DNA of 64,000 bases from Prosopocoilus inquinatus (taxonomy: Eukaryota > Arthropoda > Insecta > Coleoptera > Lucanidae). A model generated the notes under the pieces. That model was not told the origin of the DNA. It worked only from the letters and a program-made list of their open reading frames with translations, and ran no database searches. Made by a program: the position numbers and the translations under genes. Positions 10,490 to 21,862 of the stretch are shown here, in pieces (the stretch's first letter is position 1; the number at the start of each line of letters is the position of its first letter). The DNA lies in the NCBI GenBank assembly GCA_036172665.1, contig CM069876.1, positions 45,291,001 through 45,355,000 of the forward strand. The letters run 5' to 3'.

Positions 10490-11960
10490 AGCAAGGATAA
10501 AGAAAGAAAAATAAAATTAATACTAGTACTAATTTTAAATTGATATTCACAATAAAAAGAATTAAAAAAAATATAAGAGTATTAATAAAAAACTTTCTGG
10601 GGAGAAAATGATCCTTTCTCCTTTTATTTTCCTTAACAAACAACCCTCATCTAGGCAAATCAGAAAATTAGATTTTTTTTTTCATTTACTCCGTTTGTCT
10701 GTGTTAACCAATTTTTTTTTTAATTTGAGTAAATTATGAACACGTTTGAGAATTACATTTTTTTTTAATAGAGAGTGAGAGAAAAAAAAGAAATGCCCCA
10801 AGATTGATTTTCCTTTTAGCTAAAAGTTCTTAATTTTCGAAAGTGGACTCATATTAATAGCTTCAAATCGACATTCACAATAAAAGATACGAATAACAAA
10901 AATATAAGAATATTTAAAACTTGGATTTTCCTTTTGAAACAGAAGAAAAATAAAATGATCCGTTCTCCTTTTATTTTCCTTAACAAACAACCCTCAACTG
11001 GGCTAACCAGAAAATTAATTTCTTTTTTCGAAAAAAATGTCTCCTTTTCCCCATTTTTTTTTTTTTTGAATTTGTGGTGTTTGTCCAACGGGGGGGTTCG
11101 ACCAGCCCCGAGAAATATCTCGAGTGGGGTGCGAACCCACGACCTTACAATTGTAAGGCCGGTCTCTTACCACTCGACCGTTCAGGCGTTGTTTTTATTA
11201 AACAAAATTTTTTATGTAACTAAATTATGAAAACACAATACAAAATTTTTAAAAAGAGGGAGAGAGAGAGAGAGAAAATACAATTCTCAAGATCAATTCT
11301 CTCCTTTTAAGAAATTGTAAGAAACGTAAGTGTACAGGAGGTTCTCAAGAAGTTTTCGTAAATTAAAAAAAAGAAAATTTGAAAAGTGGTACATTACATT
11401 ATGAACATGTATTAAAATTATATTTTTTGAGGAGAGAGAGAGAGCGAAGGAAAAGAATGGTGTGGACAAGAGCGATTCTTTTTTTTTTTTAACTAAGAAT
11501 CCTTATTTTCCGAAAATGAATTGATAAACCGGTGTCCCAGATAATGATGTCCTAGTTTCAAATCGACATTCACAGTAAAAGATAAGAATAACAAAAATAT
11601 AAGAATATTTAAAACAACTTTTGAAGAAAAAAGAAATGATCCGTTCTCCTTTTATTTTCCTTAACAAGCAACCCCTTATCTGGGCCAGAAAATTAATTTT
11701 TTTTTCCAAAAAAATCTCCTTTTCCCCATTTGGTTCTGTTAACTAAAAGTTTTTTTTTATTTAACTAAATTATGAACACACAATACAAAATTTTTTGAAA
11801 AGTGGGACAAAGAAAAAAAATTTATAATATTAATTTTCTCTCTTTTGGTAATTGTAAGAAACCTAAGTGTACAGGTGGTTCCCAAGAAGTTTTTTTGCAA
11901 ATAAAAAAAAAAAAGAAAAAGTTAAAAATGGTACATTACCATATTATAACTTTGAACTTG
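10490..11960. repeat. Three-copy repeat around 'tcgacattcacaataaaaga'
   Basis: Copies begin near 10540, 10867 and 11558. Each passes through 'gatcc(g/t)ttctccttttatt', 'ccttaacaaacaaccctc' and 'taaattatgaacac'. The middle copy is longer because a SINE is inserted at about 11054-11189. (AG)n runs near 11258 and 11430 vary between copies. Confidence 0.75.
11054..11189 (-). mobile_element. tRNA-derived SINE
   Basis: Read on the minus strand, this is a tRNA-like head, a short body and a poly-A tail (the T-run at 11054-11067 on the plus strand). The head has an A box (ggtcgagtggt, plus 11169-11179) and a B box (ggttcgcaccc, plus 11127-11137), which are internal RNA polymerase III promoter elements. 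The anticodon arm is the perfect palindrome CCTTACAATTGTAAGG and leaves only a 6-nt loop, so it is not a working tRNA. The copies of the host repeat on either side lack it. Confidence 0.8.
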
Positions 11961-11989
11961 CTCTGTTCACTACAAACAATGAGTGTTTC

Positions 11990-12500
11990 GTTCTCACTTT
12001 GTTTACTATCAAACAATGAATGCGTTCACTTCCAGCTGTAGTCGACGAACTAGTGCGATTCGTCCCGTCAGATCGCATCAATATAAACAGTGTGCAAGAG
12101 TCACGTGCACCAAATACAAAAAAAAAACAAATATTTACCCAACATAACCCACGTAATTATCGCGAGTTAACCGGCCGAAATAGCTCAAGCAATTTGCGAC
12201 CCTCCCAGCCGGTTATAGCCGGCTTCTTCGGATGGAACAGCCGAAACCAATTATCGACGTCGTGAAAATTTTTGCGATTGTAATGAATGGGTAAATGGCA
12301 CTCATGAATTCCGCGCGTGATTCCCGGGTCGAAAGTCCACGAGATTTTCTGTTTGGAAGAGGCGGATTTGGCACAAGATCAAATCCGCCTACTCCAAAAA
12401 ACGATTTCACACATTTGTTCATACCTATGTGAGCTCAGGTTAACTGACCCAAACAATATTTGCCTTTTTTGCTCAACTCAACTCAACACAACACAAAAAT
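11990..12500. other. Less AT-rich unique patch with hairpins
   Basis: This is intronic sequence with visibly more G and C than its surroundings. It contains an inverted repeat at 12360-12390 (AGGCGGATTTG, 9-nt loop, CAAATCCGCCT) and a smaller one near 12208 (AGCCGG/CCGGCT). Short reading frames on both strands show no known family. It could be a regulatory segment or a relic exon. Confidence 0.3.
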
Positions 12501-12529
12501 TATACAGGGCGAGTCCTTCTTCGATAGCT

Positions 12530-12905
12530 CATTTATACGTAAAACGAGATATAGGGGGTGTCCCCGCGCAAAGCGTTCTCGGGCTATATCTCGACAACTA
12601 CTGAAGATACAAAAAAAGTTTCAAGACATTTTTGCATTGGATTTTAGAGGTCTATAACATAAAATTATTTTCACCTGTACAGGGTGAATCAAAACAGTGG
12701 TCTTGGATGCAACTTTTTTATTTCATATGACACACCCTGTATACGATGTGAGATTTGGATCGCCCATAAAATTCTACACATTTTTTGTATACCATTATCT
12801 ACACCTAACTCTAACCGTTTTTCACATATTTACCATTTTATCTCAAAACTGACATTTGCAGCCAATGTTTTATTTGTTTGTATTTTATTTATTTTTAAAT
12901 CTAAG
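12530..12905 (+). repeat. Dispersed repeat, copy 1 (partner at 36238-36615)
   Basis: It shares 'gttctcgggc.atatctcg', 'ttttagaggtct', 'aaattctacaca' and 'ttttgtataccattatct' in the same order with the intron 1 copy. It starts near a 'gggggtgtcccc' and carries 'tgtacagggtga' and 'acaccctgtata' inside. This suggests half of a foldback-type element plus a second inserted end. Confidence 0.7.
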
Positions 12906-13614
12906 TAAAAGGTTTGTGGTTTAGATGTGGGCTTATTATAATTCGAATGCGCACTTTAAATGTGACCGCCGCCGAGTATGGTTAATTACGATGAGTCGTT
13001 TGTGCAAATTGGAGTGATAATTTTTTTCGTTTTCGCACTTTTTCGCTCGAAACGTTAAATTAAGAACATATAAAATAGCGACATCTTACTATCGCTTTTT
13101 GACCTAACATTGCAGTAGGATAAATTAGGTTAAATTAAGACGTGATGGCTGAATTTAGCTGCGTAGAAAGCACGCAGTTGCAGAATATTTAATTTGCATT
13201 TTGGTTGATGGGGGTTGGCGATATTAAAAAAAAAAATCTACAGCGTGTCCCACGAAAAACTGCATCGTAACGCTTTGCGTATTGCGTGTATGACCTGTCC
13301 AAGTTCTATGTAGTGCTTTTGTATCTATAAATATTAATATTATTATTATTATTATTATCTTCCAATTTCAACAACACGTAAAAATTTCGCTAAAATCACA
13401 TTATTTATAGGAATGTTAATCTGGCGATCAAGTTCATCAAATTTCTTTTTTAATAATTTAGTGGGTTTGTACCCCGTTTGTACCATTTTTCATTTCGTTC
13501 GTACCTCAAAGGGAACGAAATAAAAAATAATTAAAAAAAAATTACCGTCGCCCAACATACAGATATTTTTTTTTGCTGAAAATCAAAATTAGATTGAATA
13601 TAATTGCGTGTTGC
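12906..13614. other. Intronic sequence with an (ATT)n microsatellite
   Basis: A short ATT repeat lies at about 13337-13360 and a 'cagcgtgtcccacg' terminus-like motif near 13241. No gene is seen. Confidence 0.4.
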
Positions 13615-15020
13615 TTTTGGAAGGTATCAGGAGTAACGGCCGCAAAAGTTTGCGAAGGGGCCAAAAAAAAGAAAAAGAAAAAATGAAAAATTTGGCGATT
13701 TAAAACAAATTTTAAATAAGAAATAAGAACGACATTAAAAAAATAAGAAAAAAAATTAAATTAAATTCACTTCCAAAATTTATGAAAATTATAAAAATTA
13801 TTGACTGAGTATAATCATCAACGCCATCTAATCACAAATATTTCAAATATAACAGCAATTCAAAAATGACATTTTAAACGAAGAGCATTCCTAAAAAAAA
13901 TGTGACTTCGTAATTTTTTATTAATTTATTTTTTTATTTTTTGGTAACACGATATTCAACTGTTTTTTTTTTCGTGGACGGCACCTGACGCTTTAATTTT
14001 AAGTTAACAGGCTGATCACAATCATGTCGCCATTTTGGCCGCCGAAGAATGTAAAGGGCCTAAAAAAACAAAAAAAAATGAAAAATTTGACGGTTTAAAA
14101 TAAGAAAAAAAATAAAATTCACTTCCAAAATTTTGAAAATTCTAAAAATTGTTGACTGATAAACGATGAAAGCTTTCCTAAAAAAATTGTGACAGATATT
14201 TTTTTTTTTTTTGGTAACGCGATGTTCGATATTCAATTGTTCTTTTTTCTTTGGAAGGTGCCTAACGCTTTAGCTTTAAGTTAACAGCAGATTACGACGA
14301 TGCCACCATTTTCGACGTCAAAATTTGTAGATGAAAAAAAACAAAAAAAATGAAAAACCTGGCGATTTAAAACAAATTTTAAAAGAACAAAATAGTAACA
14401 AAATTAAAAATTAAGAAAAAAAAATAAAATTCACTTTCATAATTTTGAAAATTCTAAAAATTGTTGACTGATGATGAAGAGTTAAACGATGAAAACTTTC
14501 CTAACAAAAATGTGACAGATATTTTTTTTTGGTAACGCGATATTCGATATTCAATTGTTTTTTTTTTTGTGGAAGGCACCTAACGTTTTAGCTTTAAGTT
14601 AACAGCAGATTACGATGATGCCACCATTTTCGACGTCAAAATTTGTAAAAAGACAAGGAGGCGATTTAAAACAAATTTTAAAAGAACAAAATAATAAAAA
14701 AAATAAAATAACAAAAAAAAAGCGATTTAAAAGAAATTTTAAAAGAACAAAATAATAAAAAAAATAAAATAACAAAATTCACTTTCAAAATTTATGAAAA
14801 TTATAAAAAAATGTTGACTGATGATGAAGTTTTAACGATTTGCACTTTCCTAAAAAAAAAATGTGACAGATATTTTCTTTTTTTTTGGTAACGCTATACT
14901 CAATTGTTTTCTTTTTCGTGGACGGCACCTAACGCTTTAACTTTAAATTATCAAGTCACATTTAGTTTAATACTTTAAATTAACAATCAAGAAACGAGAG
15001 GATTATTGCTAGATTATTTT
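13615..15020 (+). repeat. ~320-bp tandem array, copy 1 of the composite element
   Basis: Units are anchored by 'ggcacct(a/g)acgctttaa' or its variants at 13980, 14257, 14575 and 14924, with a worn unit to the left. Each unit also contains 'gttgactgatgatga', 'tgtgacagatatt' and 'ggtaacgcgatattc'. The last unit has an internal duplication of 'gcgatttaaaa(c/g)aaatttt'. The same array recurs at 59826-60960. Confidence 0.82.
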
Positions 15021-15884
15021 ATTAGCACCCCCCCTTTCCTTTATTTAAAAAGATCAATTGCCTTAAGTATTTCCTTTCTATAACAAAAATAAATTAAAAA
15101 CTTAAGCAGAGGACCATTTGTCCTTGACACTGCTTACAAATATTGATTTCTTTGCACCGAAACACGACTGCCTTCCTTCGCAAAACGATTAAATTTTAAA
15201 TTAAGGAATTAAAGCGTTTTTATTTTTTTTTCGTTTCAACGAAACTAAACTCGAGCGACATTCAGATATTTTTATTTCCATCTAAAGCAAAAAATATTGT
15301 ATGTAAATTCGCTTAGTCCGTTTTATTGAAAATAATTTTAAAGCGAGATAATATTCTCGCTTTTACGACACGGCGTGCGAGTGCATCTACGACAAAAAAG
15401 ACACGCAAAAACAAACGAAGTTCTTCCACGGCCACCTTCTCATTTCTTAACGGGCCCTTGCCCTTAGTTACCTGTCGGATATCGCCAGGGAATGTGCGTG
15501 CTTTTCTTATTAGCGAATTTGCAATATTATTGCGATAGTTTATTTATTAGAATATACGCGATAGTGAAGTGCACCTAGAATTGTGTATTGTGGTTGCCGG
15601 TCGGGGGATTTTCGGCACTAGAACTGCACGCTTCGTAAAACGGTAGGGTGAGTGAAATCACAGTTTTTTCTCGATTTAATTTATTAAATACGAATATTGT
15701 TACAGTTCCACGTCGGTATGCAGTTTAGTTAGCAGAGGGGTGAGTCATTTTCTTCTTCTTTTTTTTAGTAGGCCGTATCAGGATGAGTATTAGTTTTTTG
15801 CATTTGAGAAATAAATAAATATATTGCAAGCAAAGCCGTATTAACACGTTTAATTTAATTTAATATACAGGGTGTATACATATA
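15021..15884 (+). mobile_element. Core of the composite element, copy 1, with exon-like signals
   Basis: This stretch is nearly identical to about 60960-61776, 46 kb away. It holds a perfect hairpin (15340-15363, arms AAAGCGAGA, loop TAATAT) and a 70-codon frame at 15326-15538 whose partner copy differs by one Pro/Ser change. It also has splice-like signals: donor ggtagg|gtgagt at 15648, acceptor gttacag ending at 15705, and another donor ggg|gtgagt at 15740. Together these would define a 58-nt intron and a 34-nt exon. They may be a captured host gene start. The 70-residue frame (Ser/Thr/Arg-rich) has no recognised family, and its conservation may simply reflect recent copying. Confidence 0.55.
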
Positions 15885-16976
15885 CCGGGTGTTCCGCGCA
15901 ATGTGCTCACCTTTCTAGAATATTTATTTATTAATCGATTAACCTGAATTTTTGAGACGATAAACTAAACAAAAAATGGAATCTTTCGACGTACTGATAG
16001 TCGTCATAGGACTTTCGGTTTCGCCGGAAGTGATGTCAACTTTCTTATTTTAAATGGAACACCCTATATATTTTTACATATTTAAAATCTACGGAGCATT
16101 ACGAGTCCGAATGCGTATCAATTGTTAATTTTGGTTTCCATGACGACGAAAAAAAAAACTTTTTGATTTCTCAGTCTAGAAAGCTATGAATCGCATTTTT
16201 TCGATCTAATGCGATCAAGTGTTTCGAAAAAATCACTCCTTTGATGGTATTTTTATTTTTAACATTTTTACAGTATTGGAAATTTTCATTAGCTCTTAAC
16301 TCATTTTTTTCGATAGAACCTCATGTGTTTCTTAGCTTAGTTCAACTGAACATTTTTTTCTGAGTATACTGATACCAAATACGTCATATTTTATTTGAAA
16401 GTCATTTGAAATAAAGGGAGTGTATAATTTCAATAAGACATGCTTTATTTTAAATTATTTTCAAAGAAAATATGACGTATTTGGTATCAGGCTATTCAGA
16501 AAAAAAATGTTCAGTTGAACTAAGCTAAGAAACATATGAGATTCTATCGAAAAAAATGAGTTAAGAGCTAATGAAAATTTCAAATACTGTAAAAATTTTA
16601 AAAATCAAAATACCATCAAAGGAGTGATTTTTTCGAAACATTTGATCGCATTAGATCGAAAAAATGCGATTCATAGCTTTCTAGATTGAAAAATAAAAAA
16701 GTTTTTTTTTTTCGTTGTCATGGAAACCAAAATTAACAATTGATACGTATTCGGACTCGTAATGATCCGTAGATTTTAAATATGTAAAAATATATAGGGT
16801 GTTCCATTTAAAATAAGAAAGTTGATATCACTTTCGGCGAAACCGGAAGTCCTATGACGACGAGCAGTATGTCAAAATATTCCATTTTTTGCTTAGTTTA
16901 TTGTCTCCAAAATTCAGGTTAATCGATTAATAAATAAAGATTCTAGAAGGGTGAGCACATGGCGCGGGACACCCGG
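15885..16976. mobile_element. Foldback element FB1, about 510-bp inverted arms
   Basis: The left arm starts CCGGGTGTTCCGCG at 15885 and the right arm ends with its inverse at 16976. The arms pair almost throughout, up to 'gataccaaatacgtcatatt', leaving a loop of about 75 bp (16391-16466). TATA lies on both sides. There is no ORF. A transcript across it would fold into a duplex of roughly 500 bp. A second copy is at 61777-62864. Confidence 0.9.
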
Positions 16977-17689
16977 TATATATATAAGCCGCAGCTACGA
17001 GCAATTACTCCAGATAAAACAAAGAAAAAAAAAACATGTATGTATAAATATTTAAAAATCTGATTTTCTATTTGATTTTGAATTTTAGTTCAGAAATACA
17101 TAAACATTAAAAACAGAGATTAGATACGGTTCTATTCTGTAAGTCACATGAAAAATCAAACCGCGCAACCAGTGGCGTACAACAGGGGCTTGTTCAGAAA
17201 TAAGAAGGAGCACGCTCTGGGTAATATTCTTTCTCTCTCATATAGATTATTTTGCCCATTTTGCTTTCCATTTTAAACGCCCGAAGGGCACTCGCGATAC
17301 AGTTTCTGAACGCGCCCCAGGGGTTGCAAGACAACCCGGCACCAAGACGCCATGGGCGCTAGCATTTTGAAATACTTTCCCATAATTGATTCCTCCTGAA
17401 TCATAATTTCTAATCAAGTCGCCGGTGGTTCTAAAATTTGAATGTCAATTAAACGTCAAAACTATACCAAAAATTTCAATGAGCATATCCCGTTTTGTGA
17501 AATTGAAGGAACCCGAGCTGTGGCCAGAGTGTTTTACAACTTGACGATGACGGCCGTGTGACAGCGTCATTGACAAGTCTCCTTTGACATTTCAAATTCC
17601 AACCAGAGCGCTGAAAAATTCCAATTAATTTGTCTGAAATAAGTTTACACAATTTCAAATCAAATTTTTTCGATCAGTGTCGACGGCGT
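16977..17689. other. Intronic sequence, no gene recognised
   Basis: It contains CAGTGGCGTACAACAGGGG near 17171, which looks like one hAT-type terminus, but no convincing partner end or target duplication was found. Confidence 0.35.
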
Positions 17690-18776
17690 TCGTCAAAAAC
17701 AAAAATAAAAACAAAAACAAAAGACGATAGATTGTCAATTTATCGAAAATATTAAATAAGTTAAATGTTCTACGATTGGCAGCACTGATTTCAGCTTATT
17801 TGTGTTCGTCAAAGAAAAAAAACAAAAGACGTTCGATTGTCAATTTATCGAAAACATTAAATAACTTAAATATTCTACGATTGGCAGCACTGACTTCGGC
17901 TTATCTGAGGATCGAAAAAAGAAGAAAACGAGTGTTGATGGTGTTCGTCAAAAATCGAATGTCAATTTATCGAAAATATTAAATAAATATGCTACGATTG
18001 GCAGCACTGACTTGAGTTTACATGAGGATCCAAAAGCAAGAAAATCAGTGTTGATGGCGTCCGTCAAAATCAAAAGACGATCAATTGTCAATTTATCGAA
18101 AATATTAAATAAATATTCTACGATTGGCAGCATTGACTTGAGTTTACATGAGGATCCAAAAGCGAAGAAAATCAGTGTTGATGGCGTCCGTCAAAATCAA
18201 AAACAAAAGACCAACGATTGTCAATTTATTGAAAATATTAAATAACTTAAATATCCTATGATTGGCAGCATTGACTTCAGCTTATTTGAGGACCGAATGA
18301 AAAGAAGAAAACGAGTGTTGATGGTGTTCGTTAAAAGTGAAAATAAATAATAAACAATAATAAACAAAAGACGATCAATTGTCAATTTATCGAATATACA
18401 AAGTGGTCAAGAAAAACTGTTTTCGTTGGCAATGCTAAATTTTATTTTCAAATTAATAGTACAACTGGAATAACTTCCGGTTATTGGCGGCTTGTTACTG
18501 ACGATTGTCATGTGACATATGACATTTCCAATTTTCAAATGCAAATCAGAACGTCAGTTACAACCTACAATCTCGTTACTACTGAGGTTATGTCAAGTAA
18601 ACAAACAAAACGAACAAAATGCTCTTGATTGCATTGCCAACTCAAACAGTTTCTCTTGGCCACTTTGTATTTTATACATAACTTAAATATTCTATGATTG
18701 GTAACATTGACCTCAACTTGCGTGAGGACCGAAAAAAGAAGAAAATAAATGTCGATGGTGTTCGTCAAAAATACGA
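17690..18776 (+). repeat. ~122-bp tandem array
   Basis: Units carry 'tgtcaatttatcgaaaat', 'tacgattggcagcactgact' and 'gtgttgatgg.gt.cgtcaa'. The first phrase recurs at 17733, 17838, 17960, 18086, 18219 and 18380. The array is interrupted by the mariner-like element at 18399-18667, and the interrupted unit resumes at 18670. Confidence 0.82.
18399..18667. mobile_element. Mariner-like MITE inserted in the 122-bp array
   Basis: Terminal inverted repeats read CAAAGTGGTCAAGAAAAAC on the left and CAAAGTGGCCAAGAGAAAC from the right, continuing to GGCAATGC. TA dinucleotides flank both ends (18397-18398 and 18668-18669). It is 269 bp with no transposase. It lies inside one unit of the array, so it is younger than the array's expansion. 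Confidence 0.85.
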
Positions 18777-18982
18777 TCGAAAGCAAAAAAAAAAGGTAAG
18801 AGAATTACAGTTTCCTGTAATTCTTCCCTCTCCAAAATGGTACTGTTTAAATACGACTCCGCAGATCTTATAAAAGTTTTGAGCTTGTCCGATCTAATTT
18901 TTTAAGTATCACGTGCAGTATATACCATTTGCAGAAAGAAATATTACAGGAAACTGTAATTGTTTACTTTGTTTGGCTTTGC
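18777..18982. mobile_element. MITE of the ACAGTTTCCTGTAA family, copy 1
   Basis: It has inverted ends TCGAAAGCAAAA... with the sub-terminal palindrome-like block ATTACAGTTTCCTGTAAT and its inverse ATTACAGGAAACTGTAAT. Between them is a conserved body (tggtactgtttaaatacgac). Other copies are at 48655-48905 and 53165-53391. Confidence 0.78.
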
Positions 18983-20344
18983 TTGCGCATGTCGAATTAT
19001 ATTTATAATTAGATAAAGTTAAAGTAACCATCAGAGAGTGTACCAAAAAAAAGTAAAGAAAACGTTTTAAAAATTAAATTAGAAATTAAACAATTTCAGA
19101 ATCAAGTACGGGAATTTTAAGGAAAAAAGTCGCAATAACTGGTGATAACAAACCTAACTCAGTAAGGTAATATATCACATTGCATTCATAAATACCACAG
19201 CGAGATAAACGCAACATGCATTTTTTAAGTTACGTTTTAGAAATCCCCACATTTTATCTCCTATAACTAAAGCGAGGATTAGAAAGTCTCTGCCTCAGTT
19301 TTTCAGTTAATTCGCCACGCAATCTACGCGATGAGCACGGCAATAATTGCAGCGATCCCCTACATGTACAGGGTGCTTACAAAAAAAAATAGGTTCATAG
19401 ACTCGATGAAGATGATGATAATAAAAACGAGAGCGTTTTGGTGTCGTCATCTTAAAACCCCATTAAACAGGTACTTTAGTAAACCAGTTCGAACTCTCGT
19501 GATTCCCCAAAAAACAAACAACAACAACTCGTGGTTTAAGTTGAAACTAAAATAAAAACTGTGCCAATTTGTATATCTAGACGTAAATATTGACGTGAAA
19601 ACTTGCCGCAGATAAACTGATACACAATTTTGAAAAAAAAAAATATTTGTTTAAAACAGTTTCAAAGAAAAATAAGATCTCGAGCACCATCAGCATACCT
19701 CTTGAACGATGACCGTAACACGTAAACAAACAACGGAATATTCTCAATTTTTTTGTTTGTTTCTGAATTCGTCCTTTCTGTATTTTCACGAGGATTTCCA
19801 AAATCCATCGCGGAAAATCCCCTGCGCTCATCAGTTCAGCGAACTGCGCAGTTCCAGTGCATGATACGAATTAGCAAATTATGTGCTTTGTAAAATCTAA
19901 TAAGTTCGGCATACACGTGTATTGACTCTTGGTGTTATTGCGTTATCACCACTGCGGAAAAAAAAGGTCCTTATCGTCGGCCCGCAACCGCTTCGATCCG
20001 GTTCGCCAGGGGGCAGAGATCTTTTCAAAAATGTACACTCACCAGATAAAGGCGCACAAAAAAAATTTACGGACGCTTAGAAATTGGTCAGCAAAAAATT
20101 TATTATATCCGCAATTAAAAAGCGCTGTTGTTTTGACGACGAGTTCAAGTGTAAGTTTTTTTTCTTCTTGTTTTGTTTTGGTTGTATTACATTTATTACG
20201 TAGGCACCTTTGATTTGCGGACAAGTTGTAAAATCAAAAATTCAAAATTCGGTTTCGAGACTCTTCAAGAGATTGCATTGCGAAATAATTAATTTACATG
20301 ATACTTTATTTTAGGTTGTTTCCTTTTTTAATAGAAATAGAATA
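18983..20344. other. Unique intronic stretch with a CTCF-like site
   Basis: It is mostly AT-rich. The patch 19931-20030 is less so and contains CCAGGGGGCAG at 20006-20016, a close match to the core of CTCF binding sites. A few short frames are present and none is recognised. Confidence 0.4.
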
Positions 20345-21130
20345 GAAGTAGAACACCCTGTATATCATTATTTTTCAATCTGCAAATTCAAATTTAGCGC
20401 CCGATTTCAATTGCCTTATCGATGGTTTGTTCGCGCGGACAACTTTTGAGTTAGTTGTGAAACGCCATTTCTCCTCGCCTTCTTTCTCTCTCTCTCTTTC
20501 TTTTGTTTTTGAATTTTCAAAAAATGACATTTGTAAAACTTGCAGCAAATTTTGTAGTGTGACGAATGGCGTTTATTGAAAAATAATTGGACATTGCGTT
20601 TTCGAGGTACTGACTAAGATCACGCTTGTTATAATGTAATGGTACACCCTGTATATTACTGTTTAGAGATTGCATTATTGCGCTTTGTATTTGTAAAATT
20701 GGAATTTTTACTTTTTTTACGAACGATGGTCTCTCTCTCTCTCTCAGCCTTCTCTTTATTATTTTCGAATCAAATTTTCACAAAGCAAAAAAAAAACGTC
20801 AAACAAATCATATACACACTTTCTTAATCGGCGTCTACTAGAAAATAATCGAACATCGTCTCCTCTCGAAATATGAACTGAAGTTACTTCTTTTGTTTTC
20901 TTAGTGAAACGCCCCGTATATGCATCGTTTCATTTCGCGGTTCAAAGCTGAATTCCATTTTGATCTTACGCGAGTAATTTTCGGTTTTCGAAGAACGTCC
21001 ATTCCATTCCATTTTTCGAAGAGAAAAAATATCTGGTAAGCCTGCCGCAGTCGCATCGGGAAATGTTTTCTGTTTGAACGGCGGCCGAATAAGCGGCGCG
21101 TGTTTTTCATTTTATACTTTTAATTTAATT
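20345..21130. repeat. ~280-bp three-copy repeat with CCCTGTATAT motifs
   Basis: Units are anchored by 'acaccctgtatat' at about 20351 and 20643 and the variant 'acgccccgtatatg' at 20908. Each is followed by a (CT)n run and 'tttgaattttc/ttcgaatcaaattt', and then 'aaaataat(t/c)g.acat'. Confidence 0.6.
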
Positions 21131-21495
21131 TTTTTTTTCAATTTTTCTTTTTGATTTTTTGTCGTGCTCTTGTTAATTTTTATATTGATGGTTTATTAAT
21201 TTAAGAAAACGTGTTTCTGAAATATAATTGGCAAAGAAAAAAAAACATTAGATAGAAATTACAAACACACATGTGTACACCCACACACACAAACACGTGC
21301 CGTATAGTTTGCAAAAAATAAATTTTTTTTTTTTTTTTTGGGGGAATTCCCCGGCTATCTTTAGTTATTTACTATTCAAAATCACGTGCGTTTTATTTTT
21401 AAATTTGTTTATTCTTCCACTATCAACGTTTATCGTTTAATTTGCTTTATTTTCTTTATTATTCGCTTGTTTTCTTTGATTTTGTTTTGGGATCT
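21131..21495. other. Low-complexity T-rich stretch with an (AC)n run
   Basis: (AC)n lies near 21263-21295 and a T-run near 21326-21340. No gene is seen. Confidence 0.4.
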
Positions 21496-21499
21496 TTTC

Positions 21500-21790
21500 T
21501 ATCATGTTAATAATGTACCGGGTGTCCCAATCTATTTCCGCTGTCCCTCTCTCTCTCTCTCTCTCACACACACACTCTCCTATAGTTCAAGTCTTTCTGT
21601 TGTAAATTATTTTTTTGTCATGTTAATAATATACCGGGTATTCCAATCCATTTGACCTGTCTCTCTCTTTCCCCCCTATAGTCCAAATCTTTCCTGTTGG
21701 AAATTATTTTCTGTCATGTTAATAATATACCGAGTATCCCAATCCATTTGAGCTGCCCCCCCCTCCCACTCCCTTCCAGTCCAAATGGCT
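21500..21790 (+). repeat. ~105-bp three-copy repeat
   Basis: 'tcatgttaataat.taccg(g/a)gt' followed by 'tcccaatc.att' starts at about 21502, 21618 and 21714. Each is followed by a (CT)n or (CCCT)n run and 'tatagt.caa(g/a)tctttc.gttg'. The motif taccgggtgtccc also starts the foldback elements. Confidence 0.7.
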
Positions 21791-21862
21791 AGATACTCGG
21801 TGTTTTATTGATAAAAATTGATAAAATAAATCATTTTTATTTGAAACATTTCTAATTGAAAT

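Noticed and set aside
11090..11189. Functional tRNA gene
   Set aside because: The anticodon loop is 6 nt, no proper acceptor stem closes, and the sequence runs on into a body and poly-A tail, so it is a SINE head.
14455..14520. Hammerhead-like CTGATGA...GAAAAC in the 320-bp array
   Set aside because: The bases between the two core pieces do not form a stem II, and the pattern is just part of the repeat unit.
15326..15538. 70-codon frame as a transposon protein
   Set aside because: Conservation with 61219-61431 is no better than that of flanking non-coding bases, so copying explains it. It is kept only as part of the core description.
17170..17370. hAT element starting CAGTGGCGTACAACAGGGG
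   Set aside because: No matching inverted end and no 8-bp duplication were found within a sensible distance.
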